Part shown: piece by piece, positions 33,534 through 42,235 of the stretch
How the letters are laid out: every line of letters starts with the position of its first letter
How positions within the stretch are numbered: the first letter of the stretch is position 1
Origin: Paracoccus saliphilus
GTDB taxonomy: Bacteria; Pseudomonadota; Alphaproteobacteria; Rhodobacterales; Rhodobacteraceae
Length of the DNA: 64,000 nucleotides
Assembly: GCF_028553805.1 (NCBI RefSeq)
Contig: NZ_CP067140.1
Location: 558,001-622,000, forward strand
Direction: 5' to 3'
Notes under the pieces: model-generated
Seen by the model: the letters and a program-made list of their open reading frames with translations, nothing else
Told to the model about the DNA's origin: nothing
The model's database searches: none
Made by a program: the position numbers and the translations under genes

Positions 33534-34496
33534 ATGCTTTACGCCTATATCACCCGCAACGGTCGGATGGTGCGGCTGGAGAAGGATGCCGATCTGGAAC
33601 AGGCGATGTGGATCGACCTGATTCAGCCCAGTGACGCAGAGATCGACAGCCTGCGGGCGATAGGCGTTCCCATTCCCAGCCTTGCCGACATGGAAGAGAT
33701 CGAGATCTCGAACCGGCTCTATCGCGAGGACGGGCTGGATTACATGACCGCCGTTCTACCCGGCGAGCGAGCGGATGGCGAACGCTCGGCGATGCCTGTC
33801 AGCTTTATCCTGTCCGCGCAACGCCTGGTGACAGTGCGCCATCATTCGCCGCGACCATTCCTGACTTTCCCGGATCGGGGCGAACGCTCGACGCTTGGAT
33901 GCGGCACCCCCGACCGGCTGTTCGTGGGCCTAGTAGAGGAAATCATCGCCCGGCTTGCCGATATTCTCGAGGGATCTGGCCGGGTTCTGGACGATACGAT
34001 GTCGGGGATTTTCGAGCCGCGTGCCAGCAGTTCGGGTTCGGATCGATTACAAGAAGCCCTGCGCCGGGTCGGGCACGAGGCCGAGTTGCTGGCGCGAGTG
34101 CGCCTTGGGCTTCTGACGATCGAGCGTATCCTCGCCTTTTACACTGCCATCATCGACGAGCGGCCCGAAACGGAAAAATTGCGGCCGGTGATCCGCTCGC
34201 AGTTTCGCGATGTGCAGGCGCTCGAGGTGCATGCGGATTTCCTGTCCTCGCGGGTCAGCCTGACGGTGGACACGACGCTTGGCATGATCAATCTGCAGCA
34301 GAACAATACCGTTCGCGTGTTGTCGGTCGTGGCCGCGCTTTTCCTGCCGCCGACGCTGATCGCAAGCATCTATGGAATGAACTTTACCAATATGCCCGAA
34401 TTGAACCAGCCATGGGGCTATCCGATGGCCATCGGGCTGATGGTCGGCACGGCTGTCGGGATCTGGTTGTTCCTGCGGTGGAAGAACTGGCTTTAA
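33534..34496 (+). CDS. corA: CorA family magnesium/divalent cation transporter
   Basis: A 320-residue inner-membrane channel. A long cytosolic alpha/beta and helical funnel domain (EIEISNRLYREDGLDYMTAV, VRLGLLTIERILAFYTAI) leads to two C-terminal helices; TM1 (VLSVVAALFLPPTLIASI) is followed at once by the selectivity motif YGMN, and TM2 is PMAIGLMVGTAVGIWLFL. Follows the dehydrogenase by 11 bp and is convergent (4-bp overlap of stops) with the DUF1045 gene. Confidence 0.94.
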   Translation: MLYAYITRNGRMVRLEKDADLEQAMWIDLIQPSDAEIDSLRAIGVPIPSLADMEEIEISNRLYREDGLDYMTAVLPGERADGERSAMPVSFILSAQRLVTVRHHSPRPFLTFPDRGERSTLGCGTPDRLFVGLVEEIIARLADILEGSGRVLDDTMSGIFEPRASSSGSDRLQEALRRVGHEAELLARVRLGLLTIERILAFYTAIIDERPETEKLRPVIRSQFRDVQALEVHADFLSSRVSLTVDTTLGMINLQQNNTVRVLSVVAALFLPPTLIASIYGMNFTNMPELNQPWGYPMAIGLMVGTAVGIWLFLRWKNWL

Positions 34497-35182
34497 CCTG
34501 CCAGTGGAAACCGTTCGATCATGTGAAACCGCCCCTCCATGTCCTCTCCGGCCAGCGTCACCGCGTCGATCACATGCGGGTCGGACAGCAATGGGGCAAG
34601 CCGCGGGCGGAGCGTTTCAAGAACCAGTTCGGCATCAGGTGCGGTCAGGCGGTTTCCCAATGTCATGTGGAACCGGAACTCCTCCATGACCCAAGGATAG
34701 CCCCATCGATCCAGGTTGTCGCGTTGCCGGGGTGAAAGCCGGTCGGGGTTTCGTCGCGCCCGGTCGGCTTCGGTCAATGGCGCGCGATGGCTGTCAGGCT
34801 CGCTGACAAGGCGCGCGGCAAATGCGGTCAGGGGGGCATAGTCCGCGCATATCAATGCCGGAAACCCGTCCAGAACGGCTAGCCGTAATCCACCGGGAAT
34901 CGCGATGGCAGATTGGTCCTCTGCCAGGGCGGCCAGATCGGTTCTCAACGCGGTTTCACTGCTGCCGGGGGCAAGCGCGAAGGGTGGTTTCAGAGTCGCG
35001 TGAAAGCCATAGCGGCGAGGCGTAGACGTTGTCCGGGCGATCCAGTCCGCCGGCATGTCCGCAATCCGGAAATGGACGTGGTCCCGGCCCGAGGCGATAT
35101 CCCAGCCCAACCAGGACGCGCCGAATTCCGCCAGCGCACCGGTTGCCGTGTAATAGATCGCATAGCGTTTCCAGTTGCTCAT
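34493..35182 (-). CDS. DUF1045 domain-containing protein (2H phosphoesterase-like)
   Basis: A 229-residue protein with two HxT/S motifs of the 2H phosphoesterase superfamily: RRYGFHATLKPPFAL near residue 70 and EFRFHMTLGNRL near 175. The N-terminal YAIYYTATGALAEFGASWLG is the DUF1045 signature. Members often sit in phosphonate operons; here there are no phn genes, so substrate is open. ATG 35182 is preceded by AAAGG; an extended reading would run into the DUF475 leader. Confidence 0.9.
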   Translation of the reverse strand: MSNWKRYAIYYTATGALAEFGASWLGWDIASGRDHVHFRIADMPADWIARTTSTPRRYGFHATLKPPFALAPGSSETALRTDLAALAEDQSAIAIPGGLRLAVLDGFPALICADYAPLTAFAARLVSEPDSHRAPLTEADRARRNPDRLSPRQRDNLDRWGYPWVMEEFRFHMTLGNRLTAPDAELVLETLRPRLAPLLSDPHVIDAVTLAGEDMEGRFHMIERFPLAG

Positions 35183-35384
35183 ACCAGGCCTTTCCCTGCA
35201 TCGCCCTCGGTTCGCGAAGAACCTGCACGAGCCTGGCTCGAATGACCATATCAGAACTCTTCCGGGCGGCATATTCGAACCGGGTGGCCCGAATATGCTG
35301 GCTTCGGGACCAATTCGTAACATCACCTTGCTGTCAGACCGTCTGCGTCCTATCTCAACCCAAACCATCAGCGAGGTCTTTTCG

Positions 35385-36449
35385 ATGCGCTCTTCTCTCT
35401 CCTACCTCTTCTGGCCATTGGTCGTGACCGTTTTGGGGATCGTGCTGGCCGGTTATCTGGGCTGGGAGTTTTCGGGGACGACGGGTGGGGCGCTGTCCTT
35501 TCTGCTGATCGCCGCCGTGCTGGCGGTGCTGGAAATCTCGCTTTCATTCGACAACGCCATCGTCAACGCCAACAAGCTGAAGGAAATGACTCCTGCATGG
35601 CAGCGGCGTTTCCTGACCTGGGGTATCCTGATCGCCGTATTCGGTATGCGAATCGTGTTTCCATTGCTGATCGTGGTGATCGCGGCCAAGATCGGGCCTA
35701 TTGCCGCGGTCAAGCTGGCTGCAACCGATCCCGCGCAATATGCCGATCTGATCAGAGATGCGCATCTGCCCATTGCGGCATTCGGCGGGGCTTTCCTGAT
35801 GCTGGTCGCGCTCAGCTTTTTCTTCGACCAGTCGAAACAGGTGGACTGGATCGGCAAGCTGGAGCGTTTCCTGCGGAGGTGCGGATCGGTGCGCGGGATG
35901 GAGGTCGGCTTCGTGTTGATCTTTATCCTGTTCTTCGTCTGGCTTCTGCCGGTGCGCGACGAGAAACTGTTCATGTTCAGCGCGATGTGCGGGATCGTGA
36001 CTTTCCTTGCCGTCGATGCACTGGGCCATCTTCTGGATAAATGGGGCAAGTCGAGCTCCAGTGCCACCCGCAGCACCGCCCAGGTCGGGCTGGGCGGCTT
36101 CCTGTATCTGGAGGTGCTGGATGCCTCGTTCAGTTTCGATGGGGTGATCGGAGCCTTTGCGTTGACGCAGAACCTGTTCCTGATTGCCATCGGCCTCGGC
36201 ATCGGAGCGATGTATGTGCGCTCGATGACGGTGATGCTGGTCGAACGCGGGACGCTGGCCGAGTTCCGTTACCTGGAACATGGCGCCTTCTGGTCGATCC
36301 TGACGCTGTCGATCATCATGTTCGGTCAGACCATGTGGCATTTGCCCGAAGTCGTCACCGGCCTGTTGGGTGCAGGTTTCATCGCTACGGCCTTCGTCAG
36401 TTCGATTCTCTGGAACAAGAAGCACAGGGCCGAGACAGAAAACACCTGA
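35385..36449 (+). CDS. DUF475 (TerC-like) integral membrane protein
   Basis: A 354-residue membrane protein with about nine hydrophobic helices; EISLSFDNAIVNANKLKEM near residue 55 and LDASFSFDGVIGAFALTQN near residue 250 are the paired acidic SFDN/SFDG motifs of the TerC/DUF475 superfamily, which handle Mn or other divalent metals in relatives (e.g. TerC/Alx). ATG 35385 has GCGAGG upstream. Divergent from the DUF1045 gene, separate from the corA operon. Role in metal homeostasis is inference. Confidence 0.9.
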   Translation: MRSSLSYLFWPLVVTVLGIVLAGYLGWEFSGTTGGALSFLLIAAVLAVLEISLSFDNAIVNANKLKEMTPAWQRRFLTWGILIAVFGMRIVFPLLIVVIAAKIGPIAAVKLAATDPAQYADLIRDAHLPIAAFGGAFLMLVALSFFFDQSKQVDWIGKLERFLRRCGSVRGMEVGFVLIFILFFVWLLPVRDEKLFMFSAMCGIVTFLAVDALGHLLDKWGKSSSSATRSTAQVGLGGFLYLEVLDASFSFDGVIGAFALTQNLFLIAIGLGIGAMYVRSMTVMLVERGTLAEFRYLEHGAFWSILTLSIIMFGQTMWHLPEVVTGLLGAGFIATAFVSSILWNKKHRAETENT

Positions 36450-36459
36450 TCCACGCCGA

Positions 36460-36744
36460 TCACATCCGGTCGATCAGGTCCAGCATTTCAGGCGGGATCT
36501 GGCCCTCGCGGAGGGTGAAGCTGCGGCTGCGACGGCCTTCGACCGATACCGTGATGCGATAGGTCATGCGGTCGGCGCAATCGCTGCAATCCTGCGCGGC
36601 CAGGCGCTGCAATTCCCTTGTTCCGAAAGCATTATTCAGCTCTTGCCGCATCGGTTCGGCCTGTGCGTCCACATCGACCCGCTTGTGCAGGGCCGCGGCG
36701 GCGATGCCGCCAAAGCCGCCTTCCGCGTCGATTTCGATGATCAT
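36460..36744 (-). CDS. Emfourin-like inhibitor of M4 peptidases
   Basis: A 94-residue small protein: MIIEIDAEGGFGGIAAAALH and the helix RVDVDAQAEPMRQELNNAFG, with a beta-hairpin MTYRITVSVEGRRSRSFTLR at the C-terminus and a CxxC pair (QDCSDCADR). The xIEIxxxGGFxGI opening and gene position directly 3' of an M4 peptidase are hallmarks of emfourin (protealysin inhibitor). No signal peptide, in keeping with a cytosolic inhibitor keeping the peptidase silent. ATG 36744 chosen for the conserved N-terminus; GTG 36750 possible. The CxxC is not known to me from characterised emfourins. Confidence 0.82.
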   Translation of the reverse strand: MIIEIDAEGGFGGIAAAALHKRVDVDAQAEPMRQELNNAFGTRELQRLAAQDCSDCADRMTYRITVSVEGRRSRSFTLREGQIPPEMLDLIDRM

Positions 36745-36788
36745 GATCACCCATCCGCCAATTAACCGCCAATCAGGCGAATGTAGGC

Positions 36789-37880
36789 CTAGATGCTGAT
36801 TCCGACAAGTTTCCACGCCCGGCGCAGCATGGCCGCCTCATGGCTGCCCAAACCGGAGATCTCGGTCGCGGCCTGAAGGGTCTGATCGGCCCATTCGGCG
36901 AAGGAGGCCATCGGGTTGTTCAGCCGTTCCAGCGCGCGATACCAGACGCGCCCCGGCAATTCCCACGAGTTTCCGCCCAAATAGCTGCAGAACAAGTAGA
37001 AAGCGTGGTTCGGAATGCCCGAATTGATATGCACGCCGCCATTGTCCTCGGTGGTCGAGACAAAGCCGTCCATATGCCATGGCTGCGGATCCTGCCCCAG
37101 CAGATCGTCGGAATAGGCGGTGCCGGGCGCCTTCATGCTACGCAGGGCCACGCCGTTGATACCGGGGCCAAGGATGCCGCGCCCGACCAGCCAATCGGCT
37201 TCATGCACCTGCTGGCCAAGGCTGCGCTGCAAGGTGAGGCTGCCGAAGACATCGGCGATGCTTTCGTTCAGCGCACCCGATTGGTTCTCGTATATCAGCC
37301 CGCCGGAATGCTGGATGATGCCGTGCGCCATCTCGTGGCCGATCACCGAAAGCTCGAGGAAGGTCTTGAAAACCTTGCCATCTCCGGTGCCATAGGCCAT
37401 CTGGTTGCCGTCCCAGAAAGCGTTGTTGTAGTTGCGGCGGTGATGGACGGTGGCGATCAGCGGCATGCCTGCGCCGTCCAGGGAATTGCGGCCGTATTCC
37501 TCGGCAAAGAGCGAGAACACCTGGCCCGCGCCGTCATAGGCGAGATCGGCGTCCTCGATGCCGGTGGGAGCGTCGCCTTCGCTGCGCACCAGCTTGCCCG
37601 GCAGGGCGGCCTTGTATTCGCCGTCATGGATGCGGCGGTCTGGGCAGCAGATATCCCCGGCCTCATCCAGTGCGGGGCCGGCGAGGGCGTCGGGGCGGAT
37701 CGGCGGGGTCGGGGTGACGTGTTCTTCCCGCTCATCGCGTAGTTTTTCCGTTTGTTTCAACAGGCTGCGAGCCATGCGCGAGGTTTGTGCGTCGCCGCGC
37801 AGGGCCAGCACGCGCAGCATGTGGGGCGGGACGATGCAGTTGATTGGGTGATGGGTGCATGCGGGCAGCGAAAGGCACAT
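36789..37880 (-). CDS. M4 family metallopeptidase (protealysin-like)
   Basis: A 363-residue thermolysin-family peptidase without a signal peptide. Residues 1-60 are a short protealysin-type propeptide containing CTHHPINCIVPPHMLRVL (the PPxML core with a Cys/His cluster). Catalytic zinc motif GHEMAHG at 181-187, third ligand Glu in GALNESIADVFG (about 206), and the catalytic His/Asn block NNGGVHINSGIPNHAFYL. Substrates unknown; protealysins act on cytoskeletal or quorum proteins inside target cells. ATG 37880 gives the propeptide start. Paired with the emfourin gene 44 bp downstream. Confidence 0.9.
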   Translation of the reverse strand: MCLSLPACTHHPINCIVPPHMLRVLALRGDAQTSRMARSLLKQTEKLRDEREEHVTPTPPIRPDALAGPALDEAGDICCPDRRIHDGEYKAALPGKLVRSEGDAPTGIEDADLAYDGAGQVFSLFAEEYGRNSLDGAGMPLIATVHHRRNYNNAFWDGNQMAYGTGDGKVFKTFLELSVIGHEMAHGIIQHSGGLIYENQSGALNESIADVFGSLTLQRSLGQQVHEADWLVGRGILGPGINGVALRSMKAPGTAYSDDLLGQDPQPWHMDGFVSTTEDNGGVHINSGIPNHAFYLFCSYLGGNSWELPGRVWYRALERLNNPMASFAEWADQTLQAATEISGLGSHEAAMLRRAWKLVGISI

Positions 37881-38130
37881 GAGAGGGCTCCGGTCTGACG
37901 TCTCGGGCCAGTCTAGAGCCGATCGGGCGGGGATGAAAACACTGCGCGCAACGGTAGCGTGCGTTGCAACAGCACCACGGCGCAACGCGGGCGGAAATCA
38001 GCCTGCAATTGCTGGGTTTTCGGCTGCACAGCCCGTGCAAAAGGCGTACACAGCCTGTACACAGGGCGTACACAGGCAGCGTGCGTTGCGCGGTGATTGT
38101 GGGTCCGTGGTAAGCTTTGGGAAAATTGAA
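37881..38130 (-). promoter_or_regulatory. Promoter region of M4 peptidase containing an 11-bp repeat array
   Basis: This 250-bp gene-free stretch (300 bp with the adjoining terminator) holds no gene. Five consecutive 11-bp units cover 38021-38075; read on the minus strand they are CTGTGTACGCC, CTGTGTACAGG, CTGTGTACGCC, TTTTGCACGGG and CTGTGCAGCCG, so the last two are degenerate. A 12-bp direct repeat AGCGTGCGTTGC brackets the region at 37956-37967 and 38078-38089. The period is one helical turn, suggesting a cooperative operator array 141-195 bp upstream of the peptidase start. Confidence 0.6.
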
Positions 38131-38151
38131 GGGCGACCCGAAGGGCCGCCC
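38131..38151 (-). terminator. Intrinsic terminator of Hint protein copy 2
   Basis: On the minus strand GGGCGGCCC-TTC-GGGTCGCCC (9-bp stem, one G-U) followed by TTCAATTTT. It lies 28 bp after the Hint gene stop. Confidence 0.75.
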
Positions 38152-38178
38152 TCGCGCGAGGCGACATTTCCGAAGTGA

Positions 38179-39264
38179 TCAGCCGTTCAGGAGAGAAATG
38201 CCATTCTTCCTGTGCCGCTCGACCAGTTGCTTCATCATGATACCCTTCCCGGGAATTGGGCGGATGGGTTCGGCGATGAAATCCGGCTCGGTGATTTCCG
38301 GGAACAAGGTTCTGATTTCCTGCGCGGCGGCGGGAGACATGCTTTTCAGGGCTTCCGGCCCGGTGAACAGGCTTTCGGTCGGCGCATCCTCGGAGAAGAT
38401 CACCTGATGCCTGTCGAACAGGATGTGGAAATAGGTCACATCCTCGATATCCTCGGCGATTCCTATGCCGTTCATGCCGACCAGCTTGATGGCGGGAATC
38501 AGGATTTCATCGGTGCCGAATATGCGCTGCGCGATTTTTGACCTGACGAGAACCCGGTGCTGGCGGCTGACCATCAGGTCCTGCTTTGGAAGGCCGTTGC
38601 CAAGCGCGCCTGCGGAGATGCGGATTGGGCGCAGCTTCGGATTGCGGGCAAGATCGATAGCGTCGCGTTTGGTCGAGCCGATCCAGCGGATGGGTTGGTA
38701 GCCGTCATCCATGGTAGCGATCATGTCGCCGGGCTGGAGTTCCTCGACCGGTTTGTTGCCCTCGCTGGTTTCGATCAGGGTGTTGGCGGTGAAGCAGATG
38801 ATGGAGTCTTCGCCCGCACCGAAAAGATCGGAATAGGCGATGTCAGGCGCATGACCATTCAATGTGTCGCCATACCAGACTCCGCCGGGAGACATGACAT
38901 CGTTCAAGGAGTATGTCTTGCCTTCTTCAAGAAGTTTGGGATCCAGATTGGAGAAAGTGATGTAACCGTAATTGATTGCCTGGTCGCTTATCTTGTATAT
39001 TCCGGCATTTCCAAGTTCGGGAACCTCTTTATATCCGAGCGACCAGACGTTCTTGCCAGCTTCCGACAGATATTGACTGTCCGACCGACCATAGGCGTAG
39101 TCGTGTAGCGTCGCGTCGTCATCGGAAATCGTGATCTGTACAAAATTCGAGATGTCGTCAATTCTGAAATGTCTATGGGCTGTGAAGTCATCCCCGTTCT
39201 GACCCTGATGGGATAGCCAAGTTACGTTACCTTCGTAAATGGCCCAAAAAGTATACTCTGCCAT
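38179..39264 (-). CDS. Hint-domain-containing protein, copy 2
   Basis: A 361-residue paralogue of the 18216-19340 protein. Residues 1-150 are a different beta-rich N-region (MAEYTFWAIYEGNVTWLSHQ, ISNFVQITISDDDATLHDYA), the Hint domain starts at Cys157 (CFTANTLIET, KPVEELQPGDMIATMDDGYQ, LMVSRQHRVLVRS, ILFDRHQVIFSEDAPTESLF) and the C-terminal tail is basic. The N-terminal half has visibly lower GC than the rest of the window, hinting at module exchange or transfer. Translation context AGAGGGG then ATGGC is shared with copy 1. No signal peptide. Confidence 0.85.
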   Translation of the reverse strand: MAEYTFWAIYEGNVTWLSHQGQNGDDFTAHRHFRIDDISNFVQITISDDDATLHDYAYGRSDSQYLSEAGKNVWSLGYKEVPELGNAGIYKISDQAINYGYITFSNLDPKLLEEGKTYSLNDVMSPGGVWYGDTLNGHAPDIAYSDLFGAGEDSIICFTANTLIETSEGNKPVEELQPGDMIATMDDGYQPIRWIGSTKRDAIDLARNPKLRPIRISAGALGNGLPKQDLMVSRQHRVLVRSKIAQRIFGTDEILIPAIKLVGMNGIGIAEDIEDVTYFHILFDRHQVIFSEDAPTESLFTGPEALKSMSPAAAQEIRTLFPEITEPDFIAEPIRPIPGKGIMMKQLVERHRKNGISLLNG

Positions 39265-39364
39265 AACTAACCCCTCTAACTCTGAACTGCCGACGAAGCG
39301 CCTGCTCCACGGATAAACATGGTTAACGGGATGATTCGAAATACCCCTTCCTCAAAAGAGCAAG

Positions 39365-39394
39365 GCCATCTGTTCCGAATGTGGAACAGATGGC
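39365..39394 (-). terminator. Hairpin terminator of the ugp operon
   Basis: GCCATCTGTTCC-N6-GGAACAGATGGC is a perfect 12-bp inverted repeat, 36 bp after the ugpC stop. On the minus strand it is followed by CTTGCTCTTTT, a weak U-rich tract. Confidence 0.7.
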
Positions 39395-39429
39395 AAAACT
39401 AACTTCGATTCATGTAGTGCAAAACCGGA

Positions 39430-40443
39430 TCAGCCGGGTTCGACCCTGTTCCCGTTCTCCCGGTTGAACAGATGCAGGTTCTTGCGGTCGAAACCCAGCT
39501 TCAGCGTATCGCTGAGCGGGGCGTCCGAGGGCAGTGCGATGGTGATCGCCTCGCCGCCGGTCCGGCCATGCACCAGGCGTTGCGCGCCAAGTTCTTCCAC
39601 CGCCATCACGTTCATCTCGATTGGCCCATCCTCGGCGACGGACAGATCCTCGGGGCGGATGCCGATGGTGCCGGCATGGGCTGTGCCAGGCAGGTGTGGC
39701 ACAGCCTTTGCGTCGAGCAGGTTCATCGCCGGGCTGCCGATGAAACTTGCCACGAAGGTCGAGGCCGGGCGGCGATAGACATCCAGCGGAGTGCCGATCT
39801 GTTCGATCCGGCCACCGTTCAGCACCACGAGGCGGTCGGCCAGCGTCATCGCCTCGAGCTGGTCATGGGTGACGTAGATCGAGGTCGTGCGCAGGCGCTT
39901 CTGCAGGTCCTTGATCTCGAGTCGCATGGCCACGCGCAGCTTGGCGTCGAGATTGGACAAGGGCTCGTCGAACAGGAAGGCCGCCGGTTCGCGGGTAATG
40001 GCGCGGCCCATGGCGACGCGCTGGCGTTGCCCGCCCGACAGGGCGCGGGGCTTGCGGTCGAGGAAAGGGCCGATCTGCAGGATCTCGGCGGCCTCGTTCA
40101 CGCGGCGCTCGATCTCGGCTTTCGAGGTGCCGCGGTTCTTCAGCCCGTAGGCGAGGTTCTGGCGCACCGACATATGCGGGTAAAGCGCGTAGTTCTGGAA
40201 CACCATGGCGATGTCGCGGTCGGCGGGTTCGATCTTGTTGACGACGCGATCACCGATGCGAACCTCACCCTCGGTGATGGATTCCAGCCCGGCAACCATG
40301 CGCAGAAGCGTGGATTTTCCGCAGCCCGAGGGGCCGACCAGCACGATGAACTCGCCATCCGCGATGTCGATATTCACGTCCCCCACGGCGCGGGTGCCGC
40401 CGGGATAGACCTTGCCGAGATTATCAAGCGTGATCGATGCCAA
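39430..40443 (-). CDS. ugpC: sn-glycerol-3-phosphate ABC transporter ATP-binding protein
   Basis: A 337-residue ABC ATPase of the MalK/UgpC family: Walker [18 protein letters not shown], signature [15 protein letters not shown], Walker [18 protein letters not shown]-loop [12 protein letters not shown], and a C-terminal TOBE/OB regulatory domain ([24 protein letters not shown]). The start is a TTG at 40443 with GGAGA eight bases before, giving [11 protein letters not shown]; readings from upstream ATGs run through ugpE. Last gene of ugpBAEC. Confidence 0.93.
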   Translation of the reverse strand: MASITLDNLGKVYPGGTRAVGDVNIDIADGEFIVLVGPSGCGKSTLLRMVAGLESITEGEVRIGDRVVNKIEPADRDIAMVFQNYALYPHMSVRQNLAYGLKNRGTSKAEIERRVNEAAEILQIGPFLDRKPRALSGGQRQRVAMGRAITREPAAFLFDEPLSNLDAKLRVAMRLEIKDLQKRLRTTSIYVTHDQLEAMTLADRLVVLNGGRIEQIGTPLDVYRRPASTFVASFIGSPAMNLLDAKAVPHLPGTAHAGTIGIRPEDLSVAEDGPIEMNVMAVEELGAQRLVHGRTGGEAITIALPSDAPLSDTLKLGFDRKNLHLFNRENGNRVEPG

Positions 40444-40444
40444 T

Positions 40445-41293
40445 TTATTTCTCCGTCTCGACAAGGCCTTTGACGAACAGTCGCTGCATGCCGATGACCA
40501 CCGCCACGGGTGGAAGCATCGCCAGGATGGCGGTCGCCATGACCAGGTGCCATTGGGGCAGGCCGTCCACCACGTCGGCCATGCGCTTGATGCCGGCGAC
40601 GATGGTGTAATACTGCGCGTCGGTGGTGATGAGCAGCGGCCAGAGATACTGGTTCCAGCCATAGATGAACAGGATGACGAACAGCGCTGCCATGTTGGTG
40701 CGCGACAGCGGCAGCAGGATGTCGCGGAAGAATTTCATCGGCCCGGCGCCGTCGATGCGGGCGGCCTCGGTCAGCTCGTCCGGGATGGTCATGAAGACCT
40801 GCCGGAACAGGAAGGTCGCTGTGGCCGAGGCGATCAGCGGCAGCGACAGGCCGGCATAAGAGTTCAGCAGCCCCAGCCCGGCGACGACCTGGAAACTGGG
40901 CACGATGCGGACCTCGACCGGCAGCATCAGGGTGATGAAGATGCACCAGAAGGCCAGCCCACGGAAGGGAAAGCGGAAATAGACGATGGCGAAGGCCGAG
41001 AGCATCGAAATGGCGATCTTGCCGATGGCGATGGAGAGCGCCATCACAAGGCTGTTGAACATCATCAACCCGACGGGCGGCGTGCCGCTGGTCGACAGCC
41101 CGGTATCCAGCATCGTACGGTAATTCTCGATCAGATGTGGGCCGGGCCACATCGGGATGGTGCCGGACATGAAATCGGTCGCGCCGCGGGTCGAGGCGAC
41201 GAAGGCTACCCATACAGGCAGGGCGACGATCACGACGCCGGCGATCAGCACCAGGTGGGCGAGGAAGGACAGGCCGGGGCGGTTCTCGATCAT
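40445..41293 (-). CDS. ugpE: sn-glycerol-3-phosphate ABC transporter permease
   Basis: A 282-residue inner-membrane permease with six hydrophobic segments and the EAA loop [20 protein letters not shown] facing the ATPase. N-terminal segment [20 protein letters not shown]. Its ATG overlaps the ugpA stop by one base. Partner of UgpA in the heterodimeric channel. Confidence 0.93.
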   Translation of the reverse strand: MIENRPGLSFLAHLVLIAGVVIVALPVWVAFVASTRGATDFMSGTIPMWPGPHLIENYRTMLDTGLSTSGTPPVGLMMFNSLVMALSIAIGKIAISMLSAFAIVYFRFPFRGLAFWCIFITLMLPVEVRIVPSFQVVAGLGLLNSYAGLSLPLIASATATFLFRQVFMTIPDELTEAARIDGAGPMKFFRDILLPLSRTNMAALFVILFIYGWNQYLWPLLITTDAQYYTIVAGIKRMADVVDGLPQWHLVMATAILAMLPPVAVVIGMQRLFVKGLVETEK

Positions 41294-42171
41294 CAGTATT
41301 CCACCCTTTTCTCGACATAGCGGAACTGGATGACCGTCAAGGCGATGACGATCATCATCAGGATCACGGATTGCGCGGCCGAGCTGCCCAGGTTCTGGCC
41401 GATGAAGCCGTCGAAATAGACCTTGTAGACCATGATATTGGTGGCCTGCGCCGGGCCGCCTCCGGTGGTGGAGTCGATGACCGCGAAGGTCTCGAACATG
41501 GCGTAGACGATATTCACGACCAGCAGGAAGAAGGTTGTGGGTGACAAAAGCGGGAAGGTGATGTCGAAGAAGCGCCGCACCGGACCCGCGCCATCGATGG
41601 CGGCCGCTTCGCGCAGGCTGGCCGGGATGGCCTGAAGACCGGCGACGAAGAACAGGAAGTTATAGCTGATCTGCTTCCATGCGCTGGCGATGACGACAAG
41701 GATCATCGCGTCGGTTTTCGAGCGGTTGTGGTTCCAGTCATAGCCGATCACGTCGAGGATATAGGGCATGATACCGACGGTCGGGTTGAAGATGAACCAC
41801 CACAGGATACCGGCGACAGCAGGGGCGACCGCATAGGGCCAGACCAGAAGCGTCGTGTAGACGCGCGAGCTGCGCAGCATCCGATCCACCGCGACGGCGA
41901 GCAGCAGCGCCACCCCCATCGATACCACGGTGACCGAGACGGCGAAGATTACCGTGACCTTCATCGAGTTCAGGTATTGGGCGCTGTCCAGCAGCCCGTG
42001 GAAATTCCTCAGACCTACAAAGCTGGAGTTGATACCGAAAGCGTCTTCGCGAAGGAAACTTTGCCGGATGGCCTGACCGGCTGGCCAGATGAAGAAGATG
42101 AAGGTGATTGCAAGCTGCGGCGCCAGCAAGAGCCAGGGGAGCAACTGGTTGTTGAAGATCGTGCGCTTCAT
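41293..42171 (-). CDS. ugpA: sn-glycerol-3-phosphate ABC transporter permease
   Basis: A 292-residue permease with six hydrophobic segments ([20 protein letters not shown] first) and the EAA motif [20 protein letters not shown]. Typical UgpA features are the [14 protein letters not shown] loop and [20 protein letters not shown]. Follows ugpB after a 64-bp gap containing a hairpin. Confidence 0.93.
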   Translation of the reverse strand: MKRTIFNNQLLPWLLLAPQLAITFIFFIWPAGQAIRQSFLREDAFGINSSFVGLRNFHGLLDSAQYLNSMKVTVIFAVSVTVVSMGVALLLAVAVDRMLRSSRVYTTLLVWPYAVAPAVAGILWWFIFNPTVGIMPYILDVIGYDWNHNRSKTDAMILVVIASAWKQISYNFLFFVAGLQAIPASLREAAAIDGAGPVRRFFDITFPLLSPTTFFLLVVNIVYAMFETFAVIDSTTGGGPAQATNIMVYKVYFDGFIGQNLGSSAAQSVILMMIVIALTVIQFRYVEKRVEY

Positions 42172-42196
42172 CGGGGGCCCGGTCGAAAAGGGAAAC

Positions 42197-42222
42197 GGGG
42201 GCCGCGATCCGCCGCGGCCCCC
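42197..42222 (-). promoter_or_regulatory. Intercistronic hairpin between ugpB and ugpA
   Basis: GGGGGCCGCG-N6-CGCGGCCCCC, a perfect 10-bp GC stem located directly after the ugpB stop. The minus strand continues TTTCCCTTTTC after one G. As in other binding-protein operons it probably stabilises the ugpB transcript or partially terminates, giving excess binding protein. Confidence 0.6.
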
Positions 42223-42235
42223 GAAATATGTATGG

